Shown: positions 1 through 7,750, counted from the first letter of the stretch. The stretch is DNA of 10,374 nt from an uncultured beta proteobacterium (GCA_903868285.1 CAIPUP010000121.1:1-10374); one strand, 5' to 3'. Notes: generated from the letters alone by a model not told the origin. Made by a program: numbers and translations.

Positions 1-1487
1 AACGGCGTCTGGTCCAGCACCACCACGCCCTCTTCACCCGCAGCCAGCTGCTTGACGGCCGTGCCATCGCGATAAAGCGCCAGCACCCGGCTGTCTGTGG
101 CCAGCAACTGATAGCCCTGGAACGCGGTCTGGGCGCCGCTGTATTCGATGCCCGCCGCCATGCGAAAGCGCGAGGCGGAACGGGCCTGCTCGCGCTGACG
201 GTTCATCGCCGCCTCGAAGCCAGCATGGTCGACGTCGATGCCGCGCTCGCGTGCGATATCGGCCGTGAGGTCAAGCGGAAAACCGAAGGTGTCATAGAGC
301 TGGAACACCGTCTCGCCATCGAGCGTGCGCACGCCCTTGGCCAGCTCAGCATCGAGCACCTTCATGCCGTGGTCGATGGTCTCGGCGAATCGCTCTTCCT
401 CGGCCCGCAACACCTCGGTCACGCGCGTGGCCTCGCGCACCAGCTCGGGATAGGCCTCACCCATGGCCGCCACCAGATCGGCCACGATGCGATGGAAAAA
501 CGGCCGCTTGCAACCGAGCATCCAGCCATGACGAATGGCACGCCGGATGATCCGGCGCAGCACATAGCCACGCCCTTCATTGCCGGGGATCACGCCATCC
601 ACCACCAGGAAGGCACAGGCGCGGATGTGATCCGCAATGACCTTGAGCGAGTTGTTGGACAAATCCTGATGACCGGTCTCGCGCGCGGCGGCCTGGATCA
701 GGCTCTGGAACAGATCGATTTCATAGTTGGAATGCACATGCTGCAACACTGCCGCAATACGCTCCAGCCCCATGCCGGTATCGACGCAAGGCTTGGGCAG
801 CGGATTGAGCGTGCCTGCGGCGTCGCGGTCGTACTGCATGAACACCAGATTCCAGATCTCGATGTAGCGATCGCCATCCTGCTCGGGTGATCCGGGCGGG
901 CCACCGGCCACCTCCGGACCATGGTCATAAAAAATTTCGCTGCAGGGACCGCACGGACCGGTGTCGGCCATCTGCCAGAAGTTGTCGCTCTGGTAGCGCC
1001 CGGCGCCGGGCTTGTCACCGATGCGCACCACACGCCCGGGCGGCACACCGATCTCCTTGACCCAGATGTCGTAGGCCTCGTCGTCATCCTGATAGACCGT
1101 GGTCCAGAGTTTTTCGCTCGGGATGCCATAGACCTTGGTCAGCAGTTCCCAGGCCGCCTGGATGGCTTCGCGCTTGAAGTAATCGCCAAAGCTGAAATTG
1201 CCCAGCATCTCGAAAAACGTGTGATGACGGGCGGTGTAGCCGACGTTCTCGAGATCGTTGTGCTTGCCGCCGGCGCGCACGCTGCGCTGCGAACTGGTGG
1301 CGCGACTGTAGTTGCGCGTCTCCTTGCCCAGGAACACATCCTTGAACTGCACCATGCCGGAGTTGGTGAACAGCAGGGTCGGATCATTGCCCGGCACCAG
1401 CGAGCTGGAGGGCACGATGGTATGGCCGCGTTGCTCGAAGAATTTCAGGAAACGGCTGCGGATTTCAGCGGACTTCATGGCTTGCAT
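1..1487 (-). CDS. alaS: Alanine--tRNA ligase (AlaRS), N-terminal 495 residues; 3' end outside window
   Basis: Cytoplasmic class II aminoacyl-tRNA synthetase that charges tRNA-Ala with alanine. The visible part covers the catalytic and tRNA-recognition domains. The AlaRS signatures read in order: SAEIRSRFLKFFEQRGH near the N-terminus, LLFTNSGMVQFKDVFLG (about 38-54), the motif 2 region with TARHHTFFEMLGNFSFGDYF (85-104), TGPCGPCSEI (176-185), and the class II motif 3 CVDTGMGLERIAAVLQ (234-249). The editing and C-Ala domains of the usual protein of about 870 residues lie beyond the left edge, so the gene is cut by the window and is not broken. Two in-frame ATGs compete: 1487 (MQAMKSAEIR) and 1478 (MKSAEIR). 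The second matches the usual family N-terminus, but the first has a GAG at better spacing (TGAGCTCCCGCC before the ATG). It lies 169 nt downstream of the nucleoside transporter on the same strand, so it may have its own promoter. The identity is secure; only the exact start is open. Confidence 0.97.
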   Translation of the reverse strand, partial: MQAMKSAEIRSRFLKFFEQRGHTIVPSSSLVPGNDPTLLFTNSGMVQFKDVFLGKETRNYSRATSSQRSVRAGGKHNDLENVGYTARHHTFFEMLGNFSFGDYFKREAIQAAWELLTKVYGIPSEKLWTTVYQDDDEAYDIWVKEIGVPPGRVVRIGDKPGAGRYQSDNFWQMADTGPCGPCSEIFYDHGPEVAGGPPGSPEQDGDRYIEIWNLVFMQYDRDAAGTLNPLPKPCVDTGMGLERIAAVLQHVHSNYEIDLFQSLIQAAARETGHQDLSNNSLKVIADHIRACAFLVVDGVIPGNEGRGYVLRRIIRRAIRHGWMLGCKRPFFHRIVADLVAAMGEAYPELVREATRVTEVLRAEEERFAETIDHGMKVLDAELAKGVRTLDGETVFQLYDTFGFPLDLTADIARERGIDVDHAGFEAAMNRQREQARSASRFRMAAGIEYSGAQTAFQGYQLLATDSRVLALYRDGTAVKQLAAGEEGVVVLDQTP

Positions 1488-1518
1488 GGCGGGAGCTCAG
1501 GCTTTCTAAGCGTTCATG

Positions 1519-1546
1519 ACGATCAACAACGATCAACAACGATCAA
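1519..1546. repeat. 2.8 copies of a 10-bp direct repeat upstream of alaS
   Basis: The unit ACGATCAACA occurs twice perfectly (1519-1528, 1529-1538) and then as ACGATCAA (1539-1546). It lies 32 to 59 nt upstream of the alaS start, in the short stretch between the transporter and alaS. Read on the alaS strand it gives repeated TTGATCGTTG, which supplies several TTGATC elements resembling a -35 box, but no good -10 box stands at 16-18 nt from any of them. The same intergenic stretch (1488-1656) also holds a 10-bp palindrome CCGGCGCCGG (1552-1561) and a small dyad TTTTCC-TC-GGAAAA (1615-1628). The dyad is too weak and lacks the U-tract needed to call a terminator. Function unknown. Confidence 0.6.
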
Positions 1547-1656
1547 GACGACCGGCGCCGGCAGGCACGCCGCGAACCGCTGCGACATGCATCCAAGCAC
1601 CTGAAAACATTCGATTTTCCTCGGAAAACGCCCCTGACGCAATGCACCTGCACCGA

Positions 1657-2919
1657 TCAGCGCCACATCGCCACGATGCTGGCTGCGATCAGGGTTGCCA
1701 GGGTGCCGGAAATCAGGCTGCGAAAACCGAGCTGCACGATCTCGGCCCGGCGCGTCGGCGCCATGGTGCACAGGCCGCCGAGCATGATGCCGAGGCTGCC
1801 GAACTTGGCGAAGCCGCATAGGGCGTAAGTCATGATCAAACGGCTGCGCGCTGACAGTTCTTCGGCCGGCAAACGCGCCAGATCCAGATAGGCCAGCAGT
1901 TCATTCAATACCGTCTTGGTACCCATGAGCGCACCGGCGGCCACCGCCTCATGCCAGGGGATTCCGGCCAGCCAGACCACCGGCGCCATCAGCCAGCCCA
2001 GCATGCGCTGCAGCGACAAGGGCGCAGACCCCACCGCAGGCAGGCAGGCCAGCAACTGATTGAGCAGACTGACCAGGGCCACCAGCACCACCAGCATGGC
2101 GATGATGTTAACCAGCAGCGCCGCCCCATCAACCGTGCCACGCATCAGCGCTTCCATGCTGCTGCCAGGCGCAGCCTTGTCGGTTGGCTCGACGCCAGCC
2201 TCGGTGGAAGGCCCGTCCTCCGGCACCATCAGCAGCGACACCGCCATCGCCGCCGGCGTGGCAATGATCGAGGCAATCAGGATGTGTCCCAGCGCATCCG
2301 GTACCGCGCGTGACAGTACGGCTGCATACAGCCCCATCACCGTGCCGGCGATGGTGGCCATGCCGCAACTCATCAGCACGAACAGCTCGCCACGATTCAT
2401 GCGACCGATCCAGGCCTGCACCACCAACGGCGCTTCCACCATGCCGACAAACACGTTGGCGGCCGAGGCCAGACCAACCGCTCCGCCCACGCCCATGCTC
2501 TTGCGCAGCAACAACGACATGGCGCGCACCAGCCAGGGCAACACACCCCAGTGCATCAGCAGCGCCGACAAGGCCGACACCACCAGCACCAGCGGCAGGG
2601 CACGAAACGCCAGCACGAAGCTGGCGGCCGGATTGGTTTCGGCATAGGGCAGGCTGCCACCACCGAGAAAACCGAAGACGAAGCTGGTGCCATCACGCGT
2701 GGCGGACTCCAGCGCATCCAGCAGACCATTGAGCAACCAGAAGCCCTGCTGCAATGCCGGTGCGTTCAGCAATAGCGCACCCAGCAGCAGGCTGAGCAAA
2801 CACCCGCCCAGCACCGGTCGCCAGCGCAGATCGTGACGACGCTCGCACAGCAGCCAGGCGATGCCGTGCAGCAGCACGAAGCCGCACAAGGCCTGCAATA
2901 ACAACCAGGGAGGATTCAT
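1657..2919 (-). CDS. CNT-family (NupC-type) nucleoside transporter, 420 aa, with altered substrate site
   Basis: Inner-membrane symporter of the concentrative nucleoside transporter family, expected to bring nucleosides in with H+ or Na+. The protein is strongly hydrophobic throughout. Family landmarks are the helical-hairpin motif NVFVGMVEAPLVV (155-167), GTVMGLYAA (192-200), GTKTVLNELLAYLDL (333-347) and TYALCGFAKFGSLGI (364-378). Compared from memory with the Vibrio cholerae CNT structure, Asn155, Glu162, Asn339-Glu340 and Ser375 are kept. The usual Gln-Thr before the first Glu is Met160-Val161, and the Asn of CGFAN is Lys372 (codon AAG). A charged loop at 234-258 separates two membrane halves. 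The ATG at 2919 starts a hydrophobic segment; the upstream ribosome site is weak. It is divergent from the CoA-transferase-like genes (112 nt apart) and precedes alaS. Substrate could be a nucleoside subset or something else given the changed residues. The family call is firm; the specificity is not. Confidence 0.9.
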   Translation of the reverse strand: MNPPWLLLQALCGFVLLHGIAWLLCERRHDLRWRPVLGGCLLSLLLGALLLNAPALQQGFWLLNGLLDALESATRDGTSFVFGFLGGGSLPYAETNPAASFVLAFRALPLVLVVSALSALLMHWGVLPWLVRAMSLLLRKSMGVGGAVGLASAANVFVGMVEAPLVVQAWIGRMNRGELFVLMSCGMATIAGTVMGLYAAVLSRAVPDALGHILIASIIATPAAMAVSLLMVPEDGPSTEAGVEPTDKAAPGSSMEALMRGTVDGAALLVNIIAMLVVLVALVSLLNQLLACLPAVGSAPLSLQRMLGWLMAPVVWLAGIPWHEAVAAGALMGTKTVLNELLAYLDLARLPAEELSARSRLIMTYALCGFAKFGSLGIMLGGLCTMAPTRRAEIVQLGFRSLISGTLATLIAASIVAMWR

Positions 2920-2970
2920 GACGATCCGAAACGATGGAGATTGTGGGACGGTTTGATTCTATCCGCTGCC

Positions 2971-2976
2971 TATAAA
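2971..2976 (+). promoter_or_regulatory. Candidate -10 box (TATAAA) before the CoA-transferase-like operon
   Basis: The 112-nt gap between the divergent transporter and CoA-transferase-like genes holds TATAAA 56 nt before the ATG at 3032. The only -35-like hexamer, TTGATT at 2953-2958, is 12 nt away, which is too close for a sigma70 promoter. The call therefore rests on the -10 and the divergent layout only. No operator dyad was recognised. Confidence 0.25.
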
Positions 2977-3031
2977 CTCGCGACTTCGCACTTCCGGCTT
3001 GTGCTCCCAGCCGTCATCAAAGCGCCGACCC

Positions 3032-3979
3032 ATGACCAATAGTTTTCGCAGCTTGCAACAACTCGCCGCCGCCATCCCTGATGGTGCACGTATCGCCGTC
3101 GCCCAGGATTCCTGCGGCGTATCAATGGCCTTGACCCGGGCGCTGATCCGGCGCAAAGCGCGTGGCCTGCATCTGGTGTGCGTGCCGATCTCCGGCATGC
3201 AGGCCGATCTGCTGATCGGCGCTGGCTGCGTCGACACCATCGAAACCTCGGCCGTTTCGCTGGGCGAATATGGCAGCGCGCCACGTTTTCTGGCGGCCTT
3301 GCGCAGCGGTCGACTGCGTCTGCTGGAAGCCACCTGTCCGGCTATTCACGCCGCATTGCAGGCCGGCGAAAAGGATTTGCCCTTCATTCCGCTGCGCGGC
3401 CTGATCGGCAGCGATATCGTGCGGGTACGGCCGGACTGGAAGGTGATCGAGAATCCGTTCGCCGATGCCGCGCGCATGGCACAGGGTGGCGACCCGATCG
3501 TGCTGCTGCCGGCGATACGCCCGGATGTGGCGATCTTTCATGCGCCGTTTGCCGACCGCGAAGGCAATGTTTTCATCGGACGCAAGCGCGAGCTGTTGAC
3601 CATGGCACATGCGGCGTTTCGTTCGCTGGTGACGGTGGAGCGCATCATCGAGGGCAGTGTGTTTGACAACCCCGCTACTGCAGCCGGCAGCGTGCCGGCA
3701 ATTTATGTCGACGGCATTGCGGTGCTAGCGCAGGGCGCGGCACCGGTGGGACTGCCGGAACACTACGTCCCGGATGGTGACCAGATAAAACGCTACGCCA
3801 GCGCTGCGCTCAGCGATGAGGGCTTTGCCGGCTTTGTGCGTGACTGGCTGCAAGTCAATGCTGCCGCTGACGACAACACGGTTGCGGAAGGCCGCGGCGC
3901 GAGTGAGGCCCTTACAAGTGGCGGTCACACTGCCAGCGCTCACACCATTGCGGCACCGAACAAAGGAGTCGCAACATGA
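3032..3979 (+). CDS. CoA-transferase-fold protein, subunit A (GctA/IpdA-like), 315 aa
   Basis: Probable alpha subunit of a heterodimeric family I CoA-transferase-type enzyme. The start LAAAIPDGARIAVAQ (11-25), the stretch DLLIGAGCVDTIETSAVSLG (59-78), and LPFIPLRGLIGSDIVRVRPD (116-135) follow the glutaconate CoA-transferase A / IpdA pattern. Glu99 lies close to the position of the catalytic Glu reported for mycobacterial IpdA (Glu105), but this needs an alignment. Residues 280-315 form a tail rich in Ala, Ser, Thr and Gly that looks disordered. ATG 3032 is chosen because the family N-terminus begins there. An upstream TTG at 2999 would add 11 residues without similarity. The stop overlaps the ATG of the next gene (ATGA), so the two subunits are translationally coupled. 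The acyl substrate is unknown. Alternatives are a 3-oxoacid or glutaconate-type transferase, or an IpdAB-like ring-opening hydrolase of the steroid pathway. Confidence 0.82.
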   Translation: MTNSFRSLQQLAAAIPDGARIAVAQDSCGVSMALTRALIRRKARGLHLVCVPISGMQADLLIGAGCVDTIETSAVSLGEYGSAPRFLAALRSGRLRLLEATCPAIHAALQAGEKDLPFIPLRGLIGSDIVRVRPDWKVIENPFADAARMAQGGDPIVLLPAIRPDVAIFHAPFADREGNVFIGRKRELLTMAHAAFRSLVTVERIIEGSVFDNPATAAGSVPAIYVDGIAVLAQGAAPVGLPEHYVPDGDQIKRYASAALSDEGFAGFVRDWLQVNAAADDNTVAEGRGASEALTSGGHTASAHTIAAPNKGVAT

Positions 3980-4701
3980 AACCCGCCACCACCGCAGAAA
4001 TACTGATCACCGTCATTGCGCGTCTACTCCGGGGCAGCCGGCATGTTGTGGCGGGTGCGCAGTCACCGGTTCCTGGCGCAGCAGCGCTGCTGGCCAAGTC
4101 GCTGGGCTGGGGTGTGGAGCGCGTGACCGTATTGGGGTCGAGTCGCTACAACGCCTACACCGATGGCGGCGTGGAAACCTTCGATATGGCGGCGCAGGGA
4201 CGCATCGATGCGTTTTTTCTTGGTGGCGGACAGATCGACGGCGAGGCCAATATCAATCTGGTCGGCGTTGGTGGCTATCCCGATTCCAAGGTGCGCTGGC
4301 CGGGCAGCTTCGGCTCGCCCTATCAATACGCCCTGGTGCCCAAGGTAATCCTGTTTCGTGAGGAGCACACACCACGGGTGATGGTGCCCAGGGTCGATTT
4401 CATCAGCGCGCCGGGCACCAGCCCGTCGCATGTGCACCGCCCGGGAGGGCCGAGTGCATTAGTAAGCGGGCTGTGCCTGTTCAGCTTCGATCGCCAGCGC
4501 AAACGCTTTCGGCTGGAATCGGTGCATCCCGGCCATGATGCCGAGGAAGTACGGCAACAGACCGGGTTTGATTACGATGCCCCAGCGCAAGTACCGCAGA
4601 CCGAAGCCCCGGATGCCACCCTGCTGGCGCAGATACGCGGACCGATACGCGAGCAGATAGCCGAGACCTATCCGCGCTTTGCCGACAGCCTGGCTGGCTG
4701 A
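3976..4701 (+). CDS. CoA-transferase-fold protein, subunit B (GctB/IpdB-like), 241 aa, no visible catalytic Glu
   Basis: Partner of the preceding gene. A good ribosome site AAAGGAG (3962-3968) stands 7 nt before the ATG, and the ATGA overlap couples translation. Features shared with GctB/IpdB proteins are FFLGGGQIDGEANINLVGVG (80-99), WPGSFGSPYQYAL (108-120), VDFISAPG (140-147), and SGLCLFSFD (164-172) followed by LESVHPGHDAEEVRQQTGF (180-198). In true family I transferases the B subunit carries a Glu in an ENG/ExG loop before the FD segment; here that region reads VTVLGSSRYNAYTDGG (50-65), with no Glu. This loss is also known in IpdB, whose complex opens a ring of a CoA-thioester steroid fragment and does not move CoA. 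Hence the annotation 'CoA-transferase' may be wrong for the reaction. It converges on the VIT gene with only 6 nt between the stops. Fold and pairing are well supported; the reaction is inferred. Confidence 0.82.
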   Translation: MKPATTAEILITVIARLLRGSRHVVAGAQSPVPGAAALLAKSLGWGVERVTVLGSSRYNAYTDGGVETFDMAAQGRIDAFFLGGGQIDGEANINLVGVGGYPDSKVRWPGSFGSPYQYALVPKVILFREEHTPRVMVPRVDFISAPGTSPSHVHRPGGPSALVSGLCLFSFDRQRKRFRLESVHPGHDAEEVRQQTGFDYDAPAQVPQTEAPDATLLAQIRGPIREQIAETYPRFADSLAG

Positions 4702-4707
4702 GCCTGA

Positions 4708-5769
4708 CTAGTTCAGATTCACCCCGAGCAGCTTGCCGATGCTCCAGGTCAGCGCGCCGGCAGCGGCACCAATGGCCAGCATGCGCAAACCATCGCGCCA
4801 GGCACTGCGGCCGGTGAACAGGCTGATGGTGGCACCGATACCGAACAAGCCCAGTGCCGACAACAGCATCGAACCCAGCAGCGCCTGACCTGGCGTCATG
4901 AACAGCCAGGGCAGCAACGGCAGCAAGGCTCCACCGGCAAACGCCAGAAACGAGGAAATGGCAGCGCCCCAGGGCGAACCGAGCTCATCCGGATTGAGAC
5001 CGAGTTCTTCGCGCGCCAGTACATCCAGCGCCCGCGCCGGATCGGCAATCGCCGCACGCGCCAGACGCAGTGCGTCCTCGGAGGCCAGACCACGCGCGGT
5101 GTAAATCAGCGCCAGCTCCTGCGCCTCTTCCTCGGGGTATTCATCCAGCTCGGCCTTCTCCAGCGCGATCTGGTACTCAAACATTTCACGCTGCGAGCGC
5201 ACCGAGACAAATTCACCGGCGGCCATGGAAAAGGCTCCCGCCAACAGGCCAGCCACACCACTGAGCAGAATCATCGAGGGAGCGGACTGCGCGCCAGCAA
5301 CACCCAGGATGAGTGAACAGTTCGACACCAATCCATCGCTCACGCCGAATACCGCAGCGCGCAGGTTGCCGCCACTGGCCACGCCGCGATGGCGCTTGGC
5401 CATGTCTTCGATCGAGGTGGGCAAGGGGTGCCCGGGCTCGGCATGCGAATACACCGACAGTCCGCGCACCTTCATTGCCGCCAGCATGCCGCGCAGCCGA
5501 CGCGGGCCATAACGACGAATCAGCGCCGCCACGACACGTGTGCGCACATCAGGCTCAAAGGCGGGCAAGCGACCGGCGTTGTTGCGATCAGCCCAGATGC
5601 GCGCCTGGCCTTCCGCCTCGAGCGCCAGGCTGTTGAACAAGGCCTCGCGCGGCGTACCGGACTCGGCTGTCGCAACGATGCGATACAGATAGGCTGAACG
5701 CAGCTCGTCCAGCCAGCCTTCGGTCGAGGCGCCATCATTAACACCGCTACCCGCTTTGATACCGCTCAT
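4708..5769 (-). CDS. VIT1/CCC1-family iron/manganese transporter with N-terminal ferritin-like domain, 353 aa
   Basis: Membrane protein of the VIT1/CCC1 family, which moves Fe2+ or Mn2+ out of the cytoplasm. Residues about 18-105 form a soluble helical region of the ferritin-like type (DELRSAYLYRIVATAE, 21-36; LALEAEGQARIW, 48-59). In relatives this second helix usually carries a diiron ExxH; here the position reads AxxQ, so the diiron site looks degraded. The transporter part begins with the hallmark AVFGVSDGLVSNCSLILGVA (139-158), then LLAGAFSMAAGEFVSVRSQRE (split 175-195), an acidic cytoplasmic segment with EKAELDEYPEEEAQELALIY (204-223), and three C-terminal hydrophobic segments (about 268-290, 297-318, 327-347). 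ATG 5769 lies 14 nt after the recX stop with a GGGTGAT element upstream, so recX and this gene are probably one transcript. Direction of transport and metal are inferred from the family. Confidence 0.88.
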   Translation of the reverse strand: MSGIKAGSGVNDGASTEGWLDELRSAYLYRIVATAESGTPREALFNSLALEAEGQARIWADRNNAGRLPAFEPDVRTRVVAALIRRYGPRRLRGMLAAMKVRGLSVYSHAEPGHPLPTSIEDMAKRHRGVASGGNLRAAVFGVSDGLVSNCSLILGVAGAQSAPSMILLSGVAGLLAGAFSMAAGEFVSVRSQREMFEYQIALEKAELDEYPEEEAQELALIYTARGLASEDALRLARAAIADPARALDVLAREELGLNPDELGSPWGAAISSFLAFAGGALLPLLPWLFMTPGQALLGSMLLSALGLFGIGATISLFTGRSAWRDGLRMLAIGAAAGALTWSIGKLLGVNLN

Positions 5770-5783
5770 GCCATCACCCGAAG

Positions 5784-6441
5784 TTATTGCGCATCGCCAT
5801 CCGCGTAGGTATTTGCGTCGGCATCGAAGTCTGCGCTGCCAGCGATCACCTGCCGAATGATATCGAAGGAAAACCCGCGCGACTGTAAAAAGCGTATCTG
5901 ACGTGCGCGTTCTGCTGCGGTGTTATTCGTCCTGTCGCTCGAAGCATCGTTCGAAGCATTGTTCGAACCATCGTCATTCAAACCAAACGAGGGGCGCGAC
6001 CCGAACTTGCGTTGCCAGATCGTTCGCGCCCGCTGCAAATCTGCGGCGCGGGCATCGTGCATGGCCTGTGCCATATCGGCATCACCCACGCCCTGACGAC
6101 GCAATTCCTGACCAATACGGGCGGACGAATATTTGCGTCCCAGCACGCGAGCCCGGCTCTCGGCGTAGCGCTGATCGGACAACTGCTTCTTTTGTTCCAG
6201 CGTATCGAGCAGCGCATCGAGCTCCTCTTCCGAGGCAGCGTGTTCCAGCAAACGACGGCGCAACTCCAAGCGGGAGTACTCGCGCCGCACCAGAATCCGC
6301 AGTGCCCGCTCACGCAGGCTGACGACCACCGGTTTGCGGCGCGGCGCAGGCGCATCCGCTGAGACCTTGCTGCCAGCGCTGCCAGCACCAGCCTCCCCGG
6401 CGCGGTCCTGCGATGCAGAGTGCGCCGGGTCTGCCCTGCCC

Positions 6442-6455
<14 letters not shown>
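5784..6455 (-). CDS. recX: Regulatory protein RecX, 223 aa, with repeat-encoded insert
   Basis: RecX binds RecA filaments and limits their extension and activity during recombination and SOS. The three-helix repeats are recognisable: SLRERALRILVRREYSRLEL (46-65), LDTLEQKKQLSDQRYAESRA (83-102), IGQELRRQGVGDADMAQAM (114-132), and RARQIRFLQSRGFSFDIIRQ (183-202). Two parts are unusual. The first 40 residues are a polar, Ala/Gly-rich extension. Between WQRKFG (147-152) and RARQIRFLQ there is a low-complexity Asn/Asp/Ser/Ala insert (about 153-182) made in part by a 12-bp DNA repeat. The ATG at 6455 overlaps the end of recA by 14 nt, with GAGG only 3 nt upstream; no other ATG precedes the conserved core. 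It lies directly downstream of recA, as in many proteobacteria, and 14 nt before the VIT transporter. Confidence 0.94.
5935..5970. repeat. Three tandem 12-bp units inside recX (in-frame minisatellite)
   Basis: The plus strand reads CGCTCGAAGCAT (5935-5946), CGTTCGAAGCAT (5947-5958) and TGTTCGAACCAT (5959-5970). The units differ by one to three bases, and a fourth, decayed unit may follow. On the coding strand each unit gives four residues, so the protein shows a run of the type GSNN-ASND-ASSD. The unit length keeps the frame, so copy-number change would lengthen or shorten the linker without breaking recX. TTCGAA palindromes fall in the second and third units. Confidence 0.8.
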
Positions 6456-7491
<1,036 letters not shown>

Positions 7492-7716
7492 GATGGTTCC
7501 TTCGTTGACCATTGCATTATCTCCGGTTCGTCGCGGGCTAACGCCCTTGGTTGCAGGCAGTCGTGATGCTTTGGCGGATTTCAATGTTCACTTTCCGTTA
7601 TGTCGCTGGCTTGCGTAGCTGCCATCGACGGGTCGACTTTCACCTGGTGCCGGGCGCTGGCGCTTGACGCAGCCCGCACACCTGGCGGACAACGAAGGCT
7701 GGCACCTGCCGTTGAC
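7492..7716 (-). other. recA 5' leader region, no gene recognised
   Basis: About 225 nt separate the LexA box from the recA start. The region codes for nothing recognisable beyond the alternative recA starts at 7512 (ATG) and 7584 (TTG). It contains short dyads, for example CACC-T-GGTG at 7641-7649 and CGGGC/GCCCG arms at about 7651-7676, but no strong hairpin followed by a T-run. If the promoter is at the LexA box, recA mRNA has an unusually long untranslated leader. Confidence 0.45.
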
Positions 7717-7732
7717 CTGTATTTTTATACAG
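7717..7732. promoter_or_regulatory. LexA (SOS) box, perfect CTGT-N8-ACAG
   Basis: The sequence CTGTATTTTTATACAG matches the E. coli-type SOS consensus at all eight arm positions and has the usual AT-rich centre. It is the only such match noticed in the window and sits in the promoter region of recA, the gene most often under LexA control. On the recA strand it overlaps the candidate -10 box, the classic position for repression by blocking RNA polymerase. It also lies 169 nt upstream of the TctC gene on the other strand, but that is probably incidental. Confidence 0.92.
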
Positions 7733-7750
7733 TTTGCGTGGAGACTGCAA
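7724..7750 (-). promoter_or_regulatory. recA: Probable recA promoter (sigma70-like)
   Basis: On the recA strand, TTGCAG (7750-7745) serves as a -35 box and TATAAAAAT (7729-7721) as the -10 region. The spacer is 15 nt to TATAAA or 17 nt to TAAAAA. The -10 lies within the LexA box, which supports the assignment. Transcription would begin near 7715. Confidence 0.6.

Noticed and set aside
225..890. Long plus-strand open frames (225-890 and 921-1604)
   Set aside because: They lie antisense to alaS, whose frame is unmistakable. Their translations show no family motif; GC-rich codons on the opposite strand produce such open frames.
1519..1546. CRISPR array or attachment site from the short tandem repeats
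   Set aside because: Units are 10 bp and directly adjacent with no spacers, and no cas, integrase or transposase gene is present.
1615..1628. Rho-independent terminator after the nucleoside transporter
   Set aside because: The dyad has an AT-rich stem with a 2-nt loop and no following T-run on the transcribed strand, so it does not meet the pattern.
3122..3610. Minus-strand open frame of 162 codons inside the CoA-transferase-like subunit A gene
   Set aside because: Antisense shadow of a gene with clear GctA/IpdA motifs, with no ribosome site or recognisable protein sequence.
7712..7740. Plus-strand promoter formed by TTGACC and the LexA box, giving SOS control of the TctC gene
   Set aside because: No -10 hexamer occurs at 16-18 nt from TTGACC; the minus-strand arrangement toward recA fits much better.
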